The position numbers and the translations under genes were made by a program. This document shows, piece after piece, positions 22,700 through 38,543 of a stretch of 64,000 nucleotides of DNA. The first letter of the stretch is position 1. Every line of letters begins with the position of its first letter. A model generated the notes under the pieces. It saw only the letters and a program-made list of their open reading frames with translations, had not been told where the DNA came from and made no database searches. This stretch comes from Ricinus communis (taxonomy: Eukaryota > Streptophyta > Magnoliopsida > Malpighiales > Euphorbiaceae), in contig NC_063264.1 of the NCBI RefSeq assembly GCF_019578655.1, positions 9,403,213 through 9,467,212 of the forward strand, in the 5' to 3' direction.

Positions 22700-22704
22700 A
22701 CAAG

Positions 22705-22941
22705 CAACACAAAAGGTGCAGTTCTCTTCCTTATAGACTTCTAGAAAAGGGAGCAACCATTTCTGTTAAAAAGAAAGGCCATTTCAATCTTTCCTGAAGA
22801 AGAATTGGACGTTAGACATAGGTATCAAGGCAACCGTTAACATAGGTATTAGGCTACCGTTAAAACAGTGTATATATAAGCAACAACATTCAATTTGTAA
22901 TCCTCAGAATATATAATAGAATTCATCATTTGACTTCAACA
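22705..22941 (+). repeat. Copia 3' LTR, second fragment
   Basis: The LTR resumes after the solo LTR (caacacaaaaggtgcag) and aligns with 14391-14702. It ends ...TTCAACA. Confidence 0.85.
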
Positions 22942-23674
22942 TATCCAAATGTCAATTTGATGATAAAGTTTTCACACTAATGCATGTCCGCGAAAGTTTT
23001 CATTTTTCACAGGATTCCTTCAAAACTCACTTTGTTTTCGCTTTCTTTTTTTATTTCTCCTAAAATAATTAAGCATGTCTGTATTTTTGTCAATTAGAAA
23101 GTCACTTATGTTTGGTTATTTATAATTTCACATGTTCCATTAAGATGGATTCTGTACTTACTATCTTCAGTGTTAAGGATTGTTATCGCAAGTCATACAA
23201 TTCTATCTGAAAAGACCTACCAGCATTATTTTCTTGTACAGAGAAGGAAGTATAAACAACACTATTTGGTCAAACGATCCTCCCCCATTTTTCTAAAGAG
23301 CAAACTCTGACTTCATTAACCAAAGTTCCTTCAGGTTTCTTGGAAACTCACCACTCAATACCATTCAAAGTGGACTGAAGAAAAGAGGAAGTCCTAATAA
23401 GAACTGCTAGAGAGAGTAATTAGCAATCTGTGTAGCTTAAAGCATATTGCTATTTGCTAACGAGGACTCTGGTCTGTCTTTCTTTGTTCAAGTTGTGTTT
23501 CCAGGATTTTTATATCTGTAATCAGTGAATCCACTTTTTCTCTTTGAAAATTTCTGAAAATCAGTGTCATACTTTCTTTATCCCTCAAAACCAAAGAATT
23601 CGAAGAAAAATATGCTTAGTTTTTCTTTATTTTTCCCCAGAGGCTATTGATTTTAGTATCTTAGTTCAAAATCG
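22942..23674. other. Intergenic, presumed SRK1 promoter
   Basis: No coding segment is seen. The last several hundred bases should hold the promoter and 5' UTR of SRK1, but no element can be assigned with confidence. Confidence 0.5.
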
Positions 23675-27482
<3,808 letters not shown>

Positions 27483-28849
27483 TAGCACTTCATTATTGAG
27501 TTTTACAGTAATTTTTATTTCAATAGCTGTGACATTTTTTGTTCATACTGTTGCAGAAAAAGCATGTGTTATTTACTTGCTTATACAGAAAAATGAAAAA
27601 TGAAGCTTTAGGTTGTGGAATCAACCTTGTGCCTTTTGCTCTTGTTTTAGGCAAAAGTTTATCTCTATAATGCACAAGCCAGTTTTCGTTGGGGAAATTC
27701 GACAAACACCTGGTGACATAAGTTAGCGTGGGAAAAATTTTCTAACCAATCTCTGCAATTAATGCCTCCTTTTGATATAATGGAAGATGAAGATGAATTT
27801 GAGTGACGGCTTACCCTGCATACACTTTTAGCAGTCATATTGCCTAAATCCATAATATCTTAAATTTCATTGAAATCAATTTATGTATCTCATTTTGTTC
27901 TTTTATGATATTTAAACAATCTATGATATATGAATTTATTCAACGAATAAATTCATATAAGTACTTAAATATTATAAAAAGACAGAGTTCAACTGTTTAT
28001 TTGATTAAATCTGGAAATATAATCTAAGTGATTGAATATAAATTGAGATATTAAAATAACTAAATTGCTAAAATTTATTCCACCAAATAATTCATTATTG
28101 ATCTGTAAATATGTTCATATGGTCCATATATCATTGAAGTAAAAACCACAAACTTCTTTTAGCAGAAAGTGATAAGCAGATTCGACATCCCACATACCTC
28201 AGGAACAGATAATTGGAAGCAATTCGATAACAAGTAATTTAGAGGTGTATGCATTTGCCTAAACATTAACCTGACGTTCACTTCCGTAGCTCATGCACAA
28301 AAAGAAATGGTCTAACAGAAGTGACCCATAGAATGATCATATAAGTAAAGAAAATGCTAGACCAGGCTAAAGAGCAATGGTAAAAAAGAATTATAATGAT
28401 GTATTATTTCACACAGAGCTACTCCTTAGCAACCGTTGAGGATACATCTTTTGGATTCATCATGATATAAAAGCAGTTTTCCCTATTGAGATTGGGTTGC
28501 CATAGCCTACGATTTTTTGACAGCCAAAAATGATAACCGGCTTGTGCTTAGATACGTTAAAGGAGAGAAGGAAATAAGTAGGATTTAGAAATAAAGCTTA
28601 CAATATATAGGGTGGCGATATACCAAAAATTTCTCAAAACTAAAGCTGGTATAAGAAGAACAAATTTGCTCTGAGGAGAAGCTAGACCTGGGAAGCAAAT
28701 TATAGAGGTCCTTACAAGAAACAGAAAGTACTGAAAGAAAGGGTATTTAGACAATCATGAGTAGGAACGCATTCATGGAATATGTCGACTCTTCAAAAGT
28801 ATTATCCATAGTAAAAATATAAGATCTAGGAAGATAATTGATACAAGTT
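27483..28849. other. Intergenic DNA downstream of SRK1
   Basis: SRK1's 3' UTR probably lies in the first few hundred bases. No further coding segment was recognised; open frames here (for example 28557-28754, -) show no domain. Confidence 0.5.
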
Positions 28850-29235
28850 CGCTTGAAGAGATCGCCCCATACGAGCATAGGCTCGCCTATCCTCATCTCT
28901 TTACCTGATCCGCAGATCGGTCATATTGAAAGATTGATACCGAGAGTTAAAAATCCACTCTAATACAATTTAATTTAACGTGGACAAAGATTCTCATGAA
29001 CGTCATTATAATCTATTGCATGATACTCTCTCCAATGTGATGAGTTTGCAAGAGAAGAGATATACTTCGAAATAAACTACTCCACCTCAACATCTATAAA
29101 TATGAATAATGTACATTTATGAAGAGGTAATTCAAACACTTATATTTCTTTGCCTCTCAAATACTAACTTGATCATTGGAATAATTTTCTAAATACCATG
29201 CTTAATAAAGATGATATACGAACCAAAATTTCTAA
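28850..29235 (+). mobile_element. Possible eroded retroelement LTR fragment
   Basis: The stretch has the layout of a plant LTR tail: a TATA-like tctataaatatgaat (about 29092-29106), then agaggtaattcaa and acttgatcattgg (about 29121-29180). This is resemblance by eye only. No partner LTR, primer site or coding region was found nearby. Confidence 0.3.
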
Positions 29236-29314
29236 TTTATATAATAATCAAGGAAGTGGGTCTCTATTTTCCACAAATCTTATCCTTTACTAACTTGTTT
29301 TATTTTTTATACTC

Positions 29315-29530
29315 CTTAAAAAAGTATACAATTTGAGCTCCCAAAACAGCACCATACGCTCTTGAAAGAGTATAATTTGCATTCTAAAAGAGCATAACAT
29401 ACTCCCGATAGAGTATAAAATTTGAGCCCCCAAGGAAGCAAAAAACACTCTCCGAGAAGCTATAAAATTTGAGCTCCTAAAAGAGCATAATACCCTCTTA
29501 GAAGTAGAAAACTTGGACCTTTTAAAGATA
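29315..29530. repeat. Degenerate short tandem-like repeat
   Basis: Phrases of the type 'agagtataatttgagctcc' followed by 'aaaagagcata' recur about four times with variation between 29322 and 29510. The unit is roughly 50-60 bp and imperfect. Confidence 0.55.
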
Positions 29531-31336
29531 AGATAAAGAAAGAAAAAGAATAGGTAATATTAGGTAGGTCTTCAAGTGATGTCAGAAAAGTAAAACTAGA
29601 AGTTTCCAGTAACAATATAAGACTTTTAGATGACTATTTATATACAGAGATAATATAAGATGGCTATTTCTATACAGAGAGAGATTTAGGGATTTTATTA
29701 AAAAGAATACTTAAAAGTATTCCTAATTATTATTATTTTTTAAAATACAACAAATAATTATAAAATTTTAATAGTTTTACATAATAAATTTATATTTTAT
29801 TATGATTTATAATAAAATAATAATAATAGATATATATATTTATTGGAGTAGGAGTTAATATAACTTTACAAATTAATTTTGGACATTCCTAAGAATCTTA
29901 GTGGGGTCTGTTGACCCGAGTGAGCATATAGGTGGCTCACATGGGTGGCCCGTATCAATGGAGAAATGCTCTATCTAAATTTTGTCAACTAGCTCTATGG
30001 AATGCCCCTTTCTTTGTTCCTCGGTGATTACGTGGAAAAGATTAAAAGAGAAATGAGCCACATTTTCTTTTTCCGTGTAATTGATTTGACTTTATTTGAG
30101 GTTGAAACTGGTAATCACGCTTGTTGACAGAGTGGGTTTAGAAAGTAAATACAGTTTTCATATTGCTGCTCCACAAAAATGATTTGTTCTACAAGGTAAA
30201 TGATTCATCCATATTTACTTCCGTCAAGAATTGTGTGCCAGCCAATAGGGATCGCCTAAGGAAATTTCCATTTCCCATTTCATTTCTTCCTGATGGCCAG
30301 CCTCAGCTTGACATAAAAGTGGCTTCTTTTATATACAATATATTTTTGATTTAATACACTTGAAATTCATTAAATTTATATAATTAAATTAAATTTTAAT
30401 AAAATAGATAAATAAATTTAAATAATTTTTATATTAATAAATTAATATATTCTACAACATTAAAATTTTATTTTTAATTTAATTAATTTTTATTTTATAT
30501 TTTTTAAATAAAATATTTTTTTTATAAATTTCAACAAAAAAGAAAAAGGTACGTGAGATAGCTTAATCTAGGAAAGTGAAAAAAAAAAAAAAGAATGCTC
30601 TTTTTCTGTTTTCCAATGTTATTTTATATTTGCTAAAATAATTAATTTTCCGTAGTTTATTATCTATTTTATTTTATTTTAGATATTTTATCTAATGATT
30701 TATTTTAACAAAATAATTTTCAACAATTACCTTAAATAATAGATACCCATCTTATTTAAGGGTGAAAAAAGTAAGGTGAAAATAAAATGACAAAAAAAAA
30801 ATAGTAAAATTTGCCTTTTTTAACTGATACGGATGGTCCTTTTTTTCCCAATTTAATAAAATGCCATTATATTCCAAAACAATTTTATCATTTCTGACAT
30901 CCATATTCTTTTATTCAATGATAATGATTTATTAACTAATACATGCTCAAAATTATAAAATATGGTTTCTTTTTTCTTTCTACATTTTTATTGACTTTTC
31001 TGAAGAGAAGCTTCTGATTACCTTAAAAATTGAAACATAGCGAATATTGTATTATTATCATCTCCTTGTCCTATATTTTGATGCAAGTGTCTTGTTGACA
31101 TATACTAATCTGAAGGCTGGCATTTCTGACAAAAAAATATTGATTGGGTCTACAAAGTCAATATTAAGTAACGTTAATATTTAACTTCAGATTTCGTTAC
31201 CAGACCATCTATCATCAGTGTGAAAGAACATAATTTTCTTTAAAAAAGTGCTTAGCGGCTCTATCGAGCCTTGGAATTTCATTAGAATATATATGCCAAT
31301 CCTATCCAGAGTTGAGTCTTCGATAAGAAACGTAAC
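29531..31336. other. AT-rich intergenic, presumed SRK2 promoter at its right end
   Basis: No gene is supported. Long A/T stretches lie at 29700-29860 and 30350-30720. The last few hundred bases should contain the SRK2 promoter. Confidence 0.5.
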
Positions 31337-34300
31337 ATGTTGCTGAGAAGCAGAATACACCAATGGAAATCTTTACCATTTCTCTTTTCTGCTTCTCTTT
31401 TAATCTCTGCCTTCGTAACATCCACAGCCCTGGACACAATATCTGCAACTCAATCTATTAGGGATGGCGGTGAAACTATAGTATCAGCTGGTGGCATGTT
31501 TGAATTGGGATTTTTCAGCACAGGAAATCCTAACAATCGATACTTGGGGATATGGTACAAAAAGATTTCTAATGGAACTGTTGTATGGGTTGCCAATAGA
31601 GAAACTCCACTCAACAATTCATCAGGGGTACTGGAGTTGAATGATAAGGGACTTCTTACTCTTCTCAATCATGAAAACTTGACCATATGGTCTTCCAGTA
31701 CATCAAGAGTTGTGCAGAATCCTCTCGCGCAGCTTTTGGAGTCAGGAAATCTTGTTGTCAGGGATGAAAGTGACCTTGAAACAGAAGATTTCTTGTGGCA
31801 AAGTTTTGATTATCCTGACAAAACATTTCTCCCAGGAATGAAGATTGGAAGACTGGCTGATGGCTTGGAAGTTCATTTATCATCATGGAAGACCTCAGAT
31901 GATCCTTCTCCAGGTAACTTGGCTTATCAACTTGATTCCAGTGGTTTACAGATAGCTATCACACGAAATTCAGCTATCACGGCTCGATCTGGGCCATGGA
32001 ATGGTATTAGCTTTAGTGGGATGCCTTATTTAAGGCCAAATCCAATTTATAACTATTCATTCGTTTCGAATCAAAAGGGAATATACTATACCTATGATCT
32101 AGTTAATACCTCAGTTTTTACAAGGCTCGTTTTGAGTCAGAATGGTATAATGGAGCGGTACACATGGATTGATCGGACAAGCGATTGGGGTCTATACTTA
32201 ACTGCACCATCAGATAATTGTGATACATATGCATTATGCGGTGCTTACGGTAGTTGTGACATTAGCAACTCACCTGTATGTTGGTGTTTAAATGGATTCG
32301 TGCCAAAATTCCAAAATGATTGGGATAGAGCAGATTGGTCAGGCGGATGTGATCGAAGGGCGCAATTGGATTGCCAGAAAGGAGATGGGTTCATAAGGTA
32401 TCCGAATATTAAATTGCCTGACATGAAGAATTTCTCAATCAATGCAAGCATGACCCTAGAGGAATGTAGGATAATGTGCTTGAACAACTGTTCTTGTATG
32501 GCTTATGCCAATTCAGATATCAGAGGAAGTGGAAGCGGATGCTACTTGTGGTTCGGAGAACTTATTGACATCAAACAATACAGAGATGATGGCGGGCAAG
32601 ATCTTTACATTAGGATGGCTTCTTCTGAATTAGGTAAGAATATATTGCAAAGAGTTAGCAAATGAATATGTGATAACTGCATGACTAAATGTTGTATGCA
32701 TAATGGAAAAATTTCTATATCTTGATTGACGCTTTTATGTTTTTAGATGCTGAACATGTGAGCTCCGATCAGAACAAACAAGTGACGGTCATAGCAAGCA
32801 CAATATCATCAATAGTAATGTTTCTGGTTGTCCTCGGTATAGGCTTGTTCATAGTGAAAAAGAAGAGAAAGAAGAAGCAAAATGCACAAGGTAGACCCGG
32901 TGTATGAACTTTATTGATCCTATGAAACTCAGCTTGCGGTTCGTTTCTATTCACTGTTTCTATTCACTACTTTACAGGGAAGTGGGAAAACAATCCGGAG
33001 GAAAGCTACTCTTTTGATAACCATGACGAAGATCTGGAGCTACCCTATTTTGACTTCAGCATAATAGCTAAAGCTACAGATGACTTCGCATTCAACAATA
33101 TGCTTGGAGAGGGCGGTTTTGGACCTGTCTATAAGGTAACAGAATTAGACATGTCATGCATCCCTCTGTAACCAGATACTACTTCCATGTGTTACTGGTT
33201 AACATGTTGTCCTCATTTGTGATCATTCTCTACCAAAAACACCAAATTTGTTAATTTGAAGAACTTTAATTGGCATTTCACTGCAGAAATGAACTCTGAA
33301 ATAGTTCATTCTTGGAATTTCCATCTCCAGAGTTTGCCTGCTTAATTACCAACAATAACTGCACTCTCTATATGTTCAGGGCATTCTTAAAGAAGGACAA
33401 GAAGTTGCTGTTAAGAGGCTCTCCAAGGATTCTAGACAAGGGGTTGATGAGTTCAAGAATGAAGTCAAATGCATTGCCAAACTTCAGCACAGAAACCTGG
33501 TGAAGCTTCTAGGATATTGCATTCATCTAGAAGAGAAGATGTTGATCTATGAATACATGCCTAATAAAAGCCTAGACTGCTATATTTTTGGTTAGAATCT
33601 CTAAATCCTGATACAATTTCCATGGCAGTTTGTCAGAGTTAGTTTCTTTTAGTAGCTCCAAATCTTCTTCATTTCATATCTGAAAGTTGTTTTACTATAG
33701 GTTTCTTCTCGATCAATCAAGATTCGAGCAACAACATGAAATTTCACTAACAACTTGTTACCTCTGTTCTAATAAAGATCATATTCCATTAATAGTCGCT
33801 AAATATACAATTATCAGCCATAAGGATTAACCTTTGTAGATAATTCTGACAGATGAAACACGAAGCAAGTTACTGGACTGGAGTATGAGGTTCCGCATCA
33901 TTAATGGAATTTCCAGGGGACTTCTCTATCTTCATCAAGATTCTAGACTAAGAATTATTCATAGAGATCTCAAATTGAGTAACATTTTACTAGATAATGA
34001 TATGAATCCAAAAATCTCAGATTTTGGAATGGCTAGGAGTTTTGGGGGCAATGAAACCGAAGCAAATACGAATAGAGTAGTTGGAACATAGTAAGTTTAT
34101 TTTTTATTTTTTTTTCCTCTCTTTCCTTTAAGCAAGAGAAAATGCACATAAGTAATTTTAAATTTTTATATCTTTTTAAAAATATTAACTTATTATATTA
34201 TTTCATGCAGTGGTTATATGTCACCAGAGTATGCTATTGATGGATTGTTCTCAGTAAAATCTGATGTATTTAGTTTTGGAGTTTTAATATTGGAGATAGT

Positions 34301-34749
34301 TAGTGGAAAGAAAAACAGAAGATTTAGTCATCCAGACCATCAACTTAACCTTCTTGGGCATGTAAGCTTTACACAAGTACTTAATTCTTGATTCTCTACC
34401 TATAAGCTACTACTGAAAATTCGACAAAATGGTTTATTGGCAGGCGTGGAATCTCTTCAAAGAAGGAAGATATCTAGAGCTTATTGACGCATTAATAAAG
34501 GAATCCTGCAATCTATCAGAAGTGTTACGATCAGTTCATGTTGGTCTATTATGTGTGCAACATGCTCCAGAAGATAGACCAAGCATGTCATCTGTGGTTC
34601 TAATGTTGGGTGGTGAAGGTGCTTTGCCTGAGCCTAAAGAACCAGGATTTTTCACTAGAAGAAAGTTTTTTGAAACTGAATCTTCCTCGAGCAAACATGA
34701 ATCATGTTCTGTTAATGAACTTACAATTACAATGATTGATGTTCGGTGA
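31337..34749 (+). CDS. G-type lectin S-receptor-like serine/threonine kinase, copy 2 (SRK2)
   Basis: Seven exons: 31337-32633, 32747-32890, 32978-33135, 33380-33590, 33853-34090, 34211-34361 and 34444-34749. The spliced product is 834 residues without a stop, and exon phases are identical to SRK1. The N terminus is a signal peptide ([14 protein letters not shown]). B-lectin, S-locus, EGF-like ([13 protein letters not shown]) and PAN regions follow in exon 1; the transmembrane segment in exon 2 is [17 protein letters not shown], followed by a run of Lys/Arg. Kinase landmarks are [30 protein letters not shown] and SPEYA, all intact, so an active kinase is expected. The C-terminal tail ends in the family's Ser-rich segment and 'NELTI' block. 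The sequence is much closer to SRK3 than to SRK1. Orthology to any named receptor is not claimed. Confidence 0.93.
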
Positions 34750-35169
34750 AAGTAGTATCCTCCAATTGCCTTGGGATCAAATTTTATGAGACATTTTTGT
34801 AAAAATCTGCAACACCTATGAAATTGTAATAAGTAGTTAATGGTTTCTCTTTTCCTTTTATAAAATTAGAGTGTTCTCACTTTGATTTAATGCAAATATT
34901 TTAACTTTACATTAATGTTTAGTTTATGATATGTATCCACATGTTTAACTTGATAGCGCATGTATGATTAAATTTAATTGACTCTCGAAAATTTATGTTT
35001 AACTTGATAGCACATGTATGATTAAAATTCATTTATTAATCTAAAATTTATGTACTTTGACTGAAATAAAAATTAATTTAGAATTTTATATAATCAAATT
35101 TATATAAAACTGATAAATTTATATGAAATTTAAAATTAATTTAGAATTCTTCAATGGCGAGGAACTTAT
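34750..35169. other. SRK2 3' flank
   Basis: This stretch probably includes the SRK2 3' UTR. A short local duplication (tttaacttgatagc then catgtatgatt) occurs at about 34943-34974 and 34999-35026. No gene is seen. Confidence 0.5.
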
Positions 35170-35402
35170 TCAGTAGGCCATAAATAGTAAGTGTAATGAA
35201 TTTTATGAAATGTATCGTTTTATTTGAATCGATGGTCATAAGCAAATTAATTAGAAATCCATCAACTTTATATTAATAATCAAACATATACATAATTTTA
35301 CTATATGTTAAGTTAATTTTATGGAAAATTGATTGATTTAATGATTAATGAATAAGTTAATTAACTAATTTATCAAATAACTAATCTTTCACTTAACGCA
35401 AA
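35170..35402 (+). repeat. AT-rich direct repeat, left copy
   Basis: This is similar base for base to 37930-38130, with shared runs such as aatagtaagtgtaatgaatt and attgattgatttaatgatta. The two copies flank the tandem repeat block. Together they could be the edges of a composite repeat or of a segment duplicated with its flanks. Confidence 0.75.
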
Positions 35403-37275
35403 TTATAAGATGGACTCTGGTCTATATAGCTTTGTGGATCTAGGGATCTATTCGGTACTGTTTTAGTTGTAAAAACATTATGTCAGTGTCTGACATGTGC
35501 GACAAATATTGACGCATATTAGACGCTAATGCGTGCGTCAAACGCTGGACACGCATGTCATTTTTTTTATTTGAAAAAGTAATTTATGCCCATTGATTTT
35601 CTAATAAATATTCATTAACTTATGTTCATTAAATATGTGTTGAATGTTCATTGTTTGTTAACTTAATTTTGTTAAAAAGATATATACTACAACATAAATA
35701 TCTGTAGTATAACTTTTGCTTGATGAATATCTATTGATTAACTAATGAATATTATGCCTATAAATTATGAATGTTTATATTAATCATAAATTGTTTCCAA
35801 TATGTATCATAAAAATAATAAAAACTTTCATAAAAAATCAATATTTTTATTTAAAAATATTAATGAATATTATATATACAGACAATGACCATTGATGAAT
35901 AATAAATCAAACAAAAAGAACATGAACATTAACCATAATGAATATTAAGTTCACTGATAATAAATATTCTAATACAAATAAAATTAATTATTTTAGAACA
36001 TTACATTTAATTAATATTATACATATAGAAAATAAACATTTTAGTACATGTAAATGAATAAAAAATATTAATATATATATAATCTAATAAAGATTTTTTG
36101 ACATATGCTACTATATTATGATACATATAATTTTTAATTTTAATATGTGTACTTATTATTGACACGTAAATTTCAAGTTTATGTATAATTTTTTAATATA
36201 ATATTAATTTTTATAGATTAATTTTATTATAATTTAAAAAAATTTAAAAATAATGAAGAAGTGGGAATAAATATACTAGCGTTATACACTTTAAAAGTAG
36301 AATGTACCACACATCTTACAAAGAAAATGCACCACACATGTGTTATGGACTCTGATCAATATAGATTCATAGATGGGGTCCATGTTATAACAATTGAGAT
36401 TTGTATGAAAATTATAAGATGGACTCCTATTCACGTAGTATTATGAACCTAGGGATTCATCCGATATCGTTTTACTTGTGCAAAAATCTGTATTTAAGTT
36501 TTACAAGTGCGTCAGATGCAGATGCATTTTTTTTTTGAAAAATAATTTATATTCATTATTTATTAATTTAATTTTGTTGAAAACATTAAATATTCATTAT
36601 TTGTTAATTTAATTTTGTTGAAAAGATATGTATACTATAATATAAATATTTGTAATATAACTTTAGTCTGTTATTTTTTTTTTTGTTTACCAATTGTGTA
36701 AGAATGATTTATGTTATGTCTATATTATATATGTTCATTTGAATAAATTAGTGGGTAATAATTTTCATCAATGACGAATATCCATTGACAAACTAATGAA
36801 TATTATGCCTATAAATGATGAATGTTTATATCAATCATAAAATATTTTCAATATGCATCATAAAAATAATAAAAACTTTCATAAATAGTCAATATTTTTA
36901 TTTGAGAATATTGATGAACATTGCAACACTAGATAATGAACATTAATATTAACACTGACGAATAATACATTAAATAAAATGAATATGAATATTAACCATA
37001 ATGAATATTAAGTTCATAGATAATGAATATTTAAATATAAAAAAAATTAATTATTATAAAATATTACATCTAATGGATATTGTACATATAGAAAATGAAC
37101 ATTTTAGTACATGGAAATGAACAAAAAAAATATTAATATGTATATAGTCTAATAAAAATATTTTGACATGTGTTACTATATTTTAATACATATGATTTTT
37201 AATTTTGATACGTGTATTTATTATTGACACGTAGAATTCAAGTTTATATATAATTTTTTAGTTTTTCTATTAATT
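35403..37275 (+). repeat. Two head-to-tail copies of a roughly 0.85-1.0-kb AT-rich repeat
   Basis: Copy one (about 35403-36262) and copy two (about 36412-37275) align over most of their length. Matching landmarks are attataagatggactc (35403 and 36412), the ttaatttt-gttgaaaagatat-type block (about 35665 and 36610), a block with tacatatagaaaat (about 36022 and 37085) and ttattattgacacgta (about 36152 and 37210). The offset is about 1.01-1.06 kb. No protein-like frame is present. Part of the family also appears inverted at about 41730-41900. The nature of the family (non-autonomous transposon or other dispersed repeat) is unknown. Confidence 0.75.
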
Positions 37276-37929
37276 TTTTTATAATTTTTATATTTTTGTA
37301 TTGATAAAATCTTAAAATATAAAAAAACTAACATTATTATTATTTTTAGATATTTTAATTAATTATAAAATATTAAAAGATCTATTTAATTTTATATATA
37401 AATTTAATTTGTATTATTATTTATAATTAAAATAATTTACGAATACAACACGTGAGTAAACGACTAGCTTTCATAAATATATAAGAATATATTTAAAATA
37501 CTATTTTTATTTAATATTAATTTTAAATTCATTTTATTACATATGTTAAAAATAAATATACATGTCAAAAATAAAAATCTTTTGAATAGTAACAATAAAA
37601 TAATTATAACAATTATATAATACATAAATAGATGAATAATTCTTATAAATATATAAAAAAATTATCCAATATATAACTTTTAATATAATATTAATTTTTA
37701 TAAATTAATTTTATTATAATTTAAAAAAGTTAAAACGGTACAATTTTAAAAAAATGTGAAAATGTGGGGACAAAATTCTCCGCAAATATACAATTTGAAA
37801 AGAAATGAAAAGCTGTAATACTCTCCCCTTCTCCACACACACATACTACTTATAGACCTTGGTCCATGTAGAATCATAAACCGAAGTCCATATGCTATAA
37901 GCATTCATTACTTAAATAAATAAACAATA

Positions 37930-38135
37930 AATAGTAAGTGTAATGAATTTTATAAGATGAATAGTTTTATTTGAATAGACATTTATAAACAAATTAATTA
38001 GAAATACATTAGCTTTATATTCAAATATATACATATGTTAAATTAATTTTATGAACAATTGATTGATTTAATGATTAATGGATAAATTAATTGACTAATT
38101 TATCAAATAACTAATCCTTCACTTAAATAATAGAT
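37930..38135 (+). repeat. AT-rich direct repeat, right copy
   Basis: This is the partner of 35170-35402. It ends just before the region that becomes the cyclin promoter. Confidence 0.75.
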
Positions 38136-38276
38136 CTCTTTGATCTCAAGGATGTTAGATTTATATGGTTTTGCTTTATAAATTTGAGCCCAACTTGATT
38201 CGAGTTTACAATGATTCGAAACTAAACCCAAGAAAGGAGGAGAGGTGTCACCGGGGCGAGTGGGCCGAAAATTTTG

Positions 38277-38543
38277 CTAATCAATTGCTTACGTGGCAAA
38301 ATATCACTTGCAGAAGAGAAAAACCGTTATGCATAACTAACCTCACTCCGACGATTCTTGAAACTTGTCTAGAGCGAGAAACAGAGTTAGTTATATATAT
38401 ATATATATATATAACTAACAGGGCCGCCTTTTATATTTCAGTTTTTGCTTAGTTAAAGAGAAATAAGGGAAATCACTACAATCATTTTCTTTTCTTTTCT
38501 TTTCTTTTCTTTTCGTTTCTTTTCTTTTCAGGAGAACAGAAAT
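38277..38543 (+). promoter_or_regulatory. Cyclin promoter/leader with ABRE-like and MYB-core motifs, palindrome and CTTTT repeat
   Basis: The segment carries ACGTGGC (38291-38297, the ABRE/G-box-type core), AACCGTTA (38323-38330, reverse complement TAACGGTT, the MYB core also found in M-phase MSA elements), a perfect 34-bp palindrome (38386-38419, GTTAGTTAT arms around an AT run) and a TTTTC pentanucleotide repeat (about 38485-38530) directly before the start codon. A second copy lies at 41474-41690, in which the first two motifs are conserved but the palindrome is missing. Function of the motifs is inferred from consensus only. Confidence 0.6.

Larger units (their letters stand above)
14369..22941 (+). 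mobile_element. Decayed Ty1/copia retrotransposon with nested solo LTRs
   Basis: The ends are two related LTRs: 14369-14702, and 19674-22941, the latter interrupted by a foreign solo LTR. A primer-binding site complementary to initiator-Met tRNA (tggtatcagagc, 14703-14714) follows the left LTR, and a purine-rich tract (acttgaggg, about 19661-19669) precedes the right one. Internal order is gag, integrase, reverse transcriptase, RNase H, which is diagnostic for Ty1/copia. A piece from late gag through protease is missing where the first solo LTR sits. Clear flanking target duplications were not found. The element is full of stops and is not active. Confidence 0.9.

Noticed and set aside
29322..29520. 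Repeats considered as a CRISPR-like array
   Set aside because: Units are degenerate, unevenly spaced and in a plant nuclear context.
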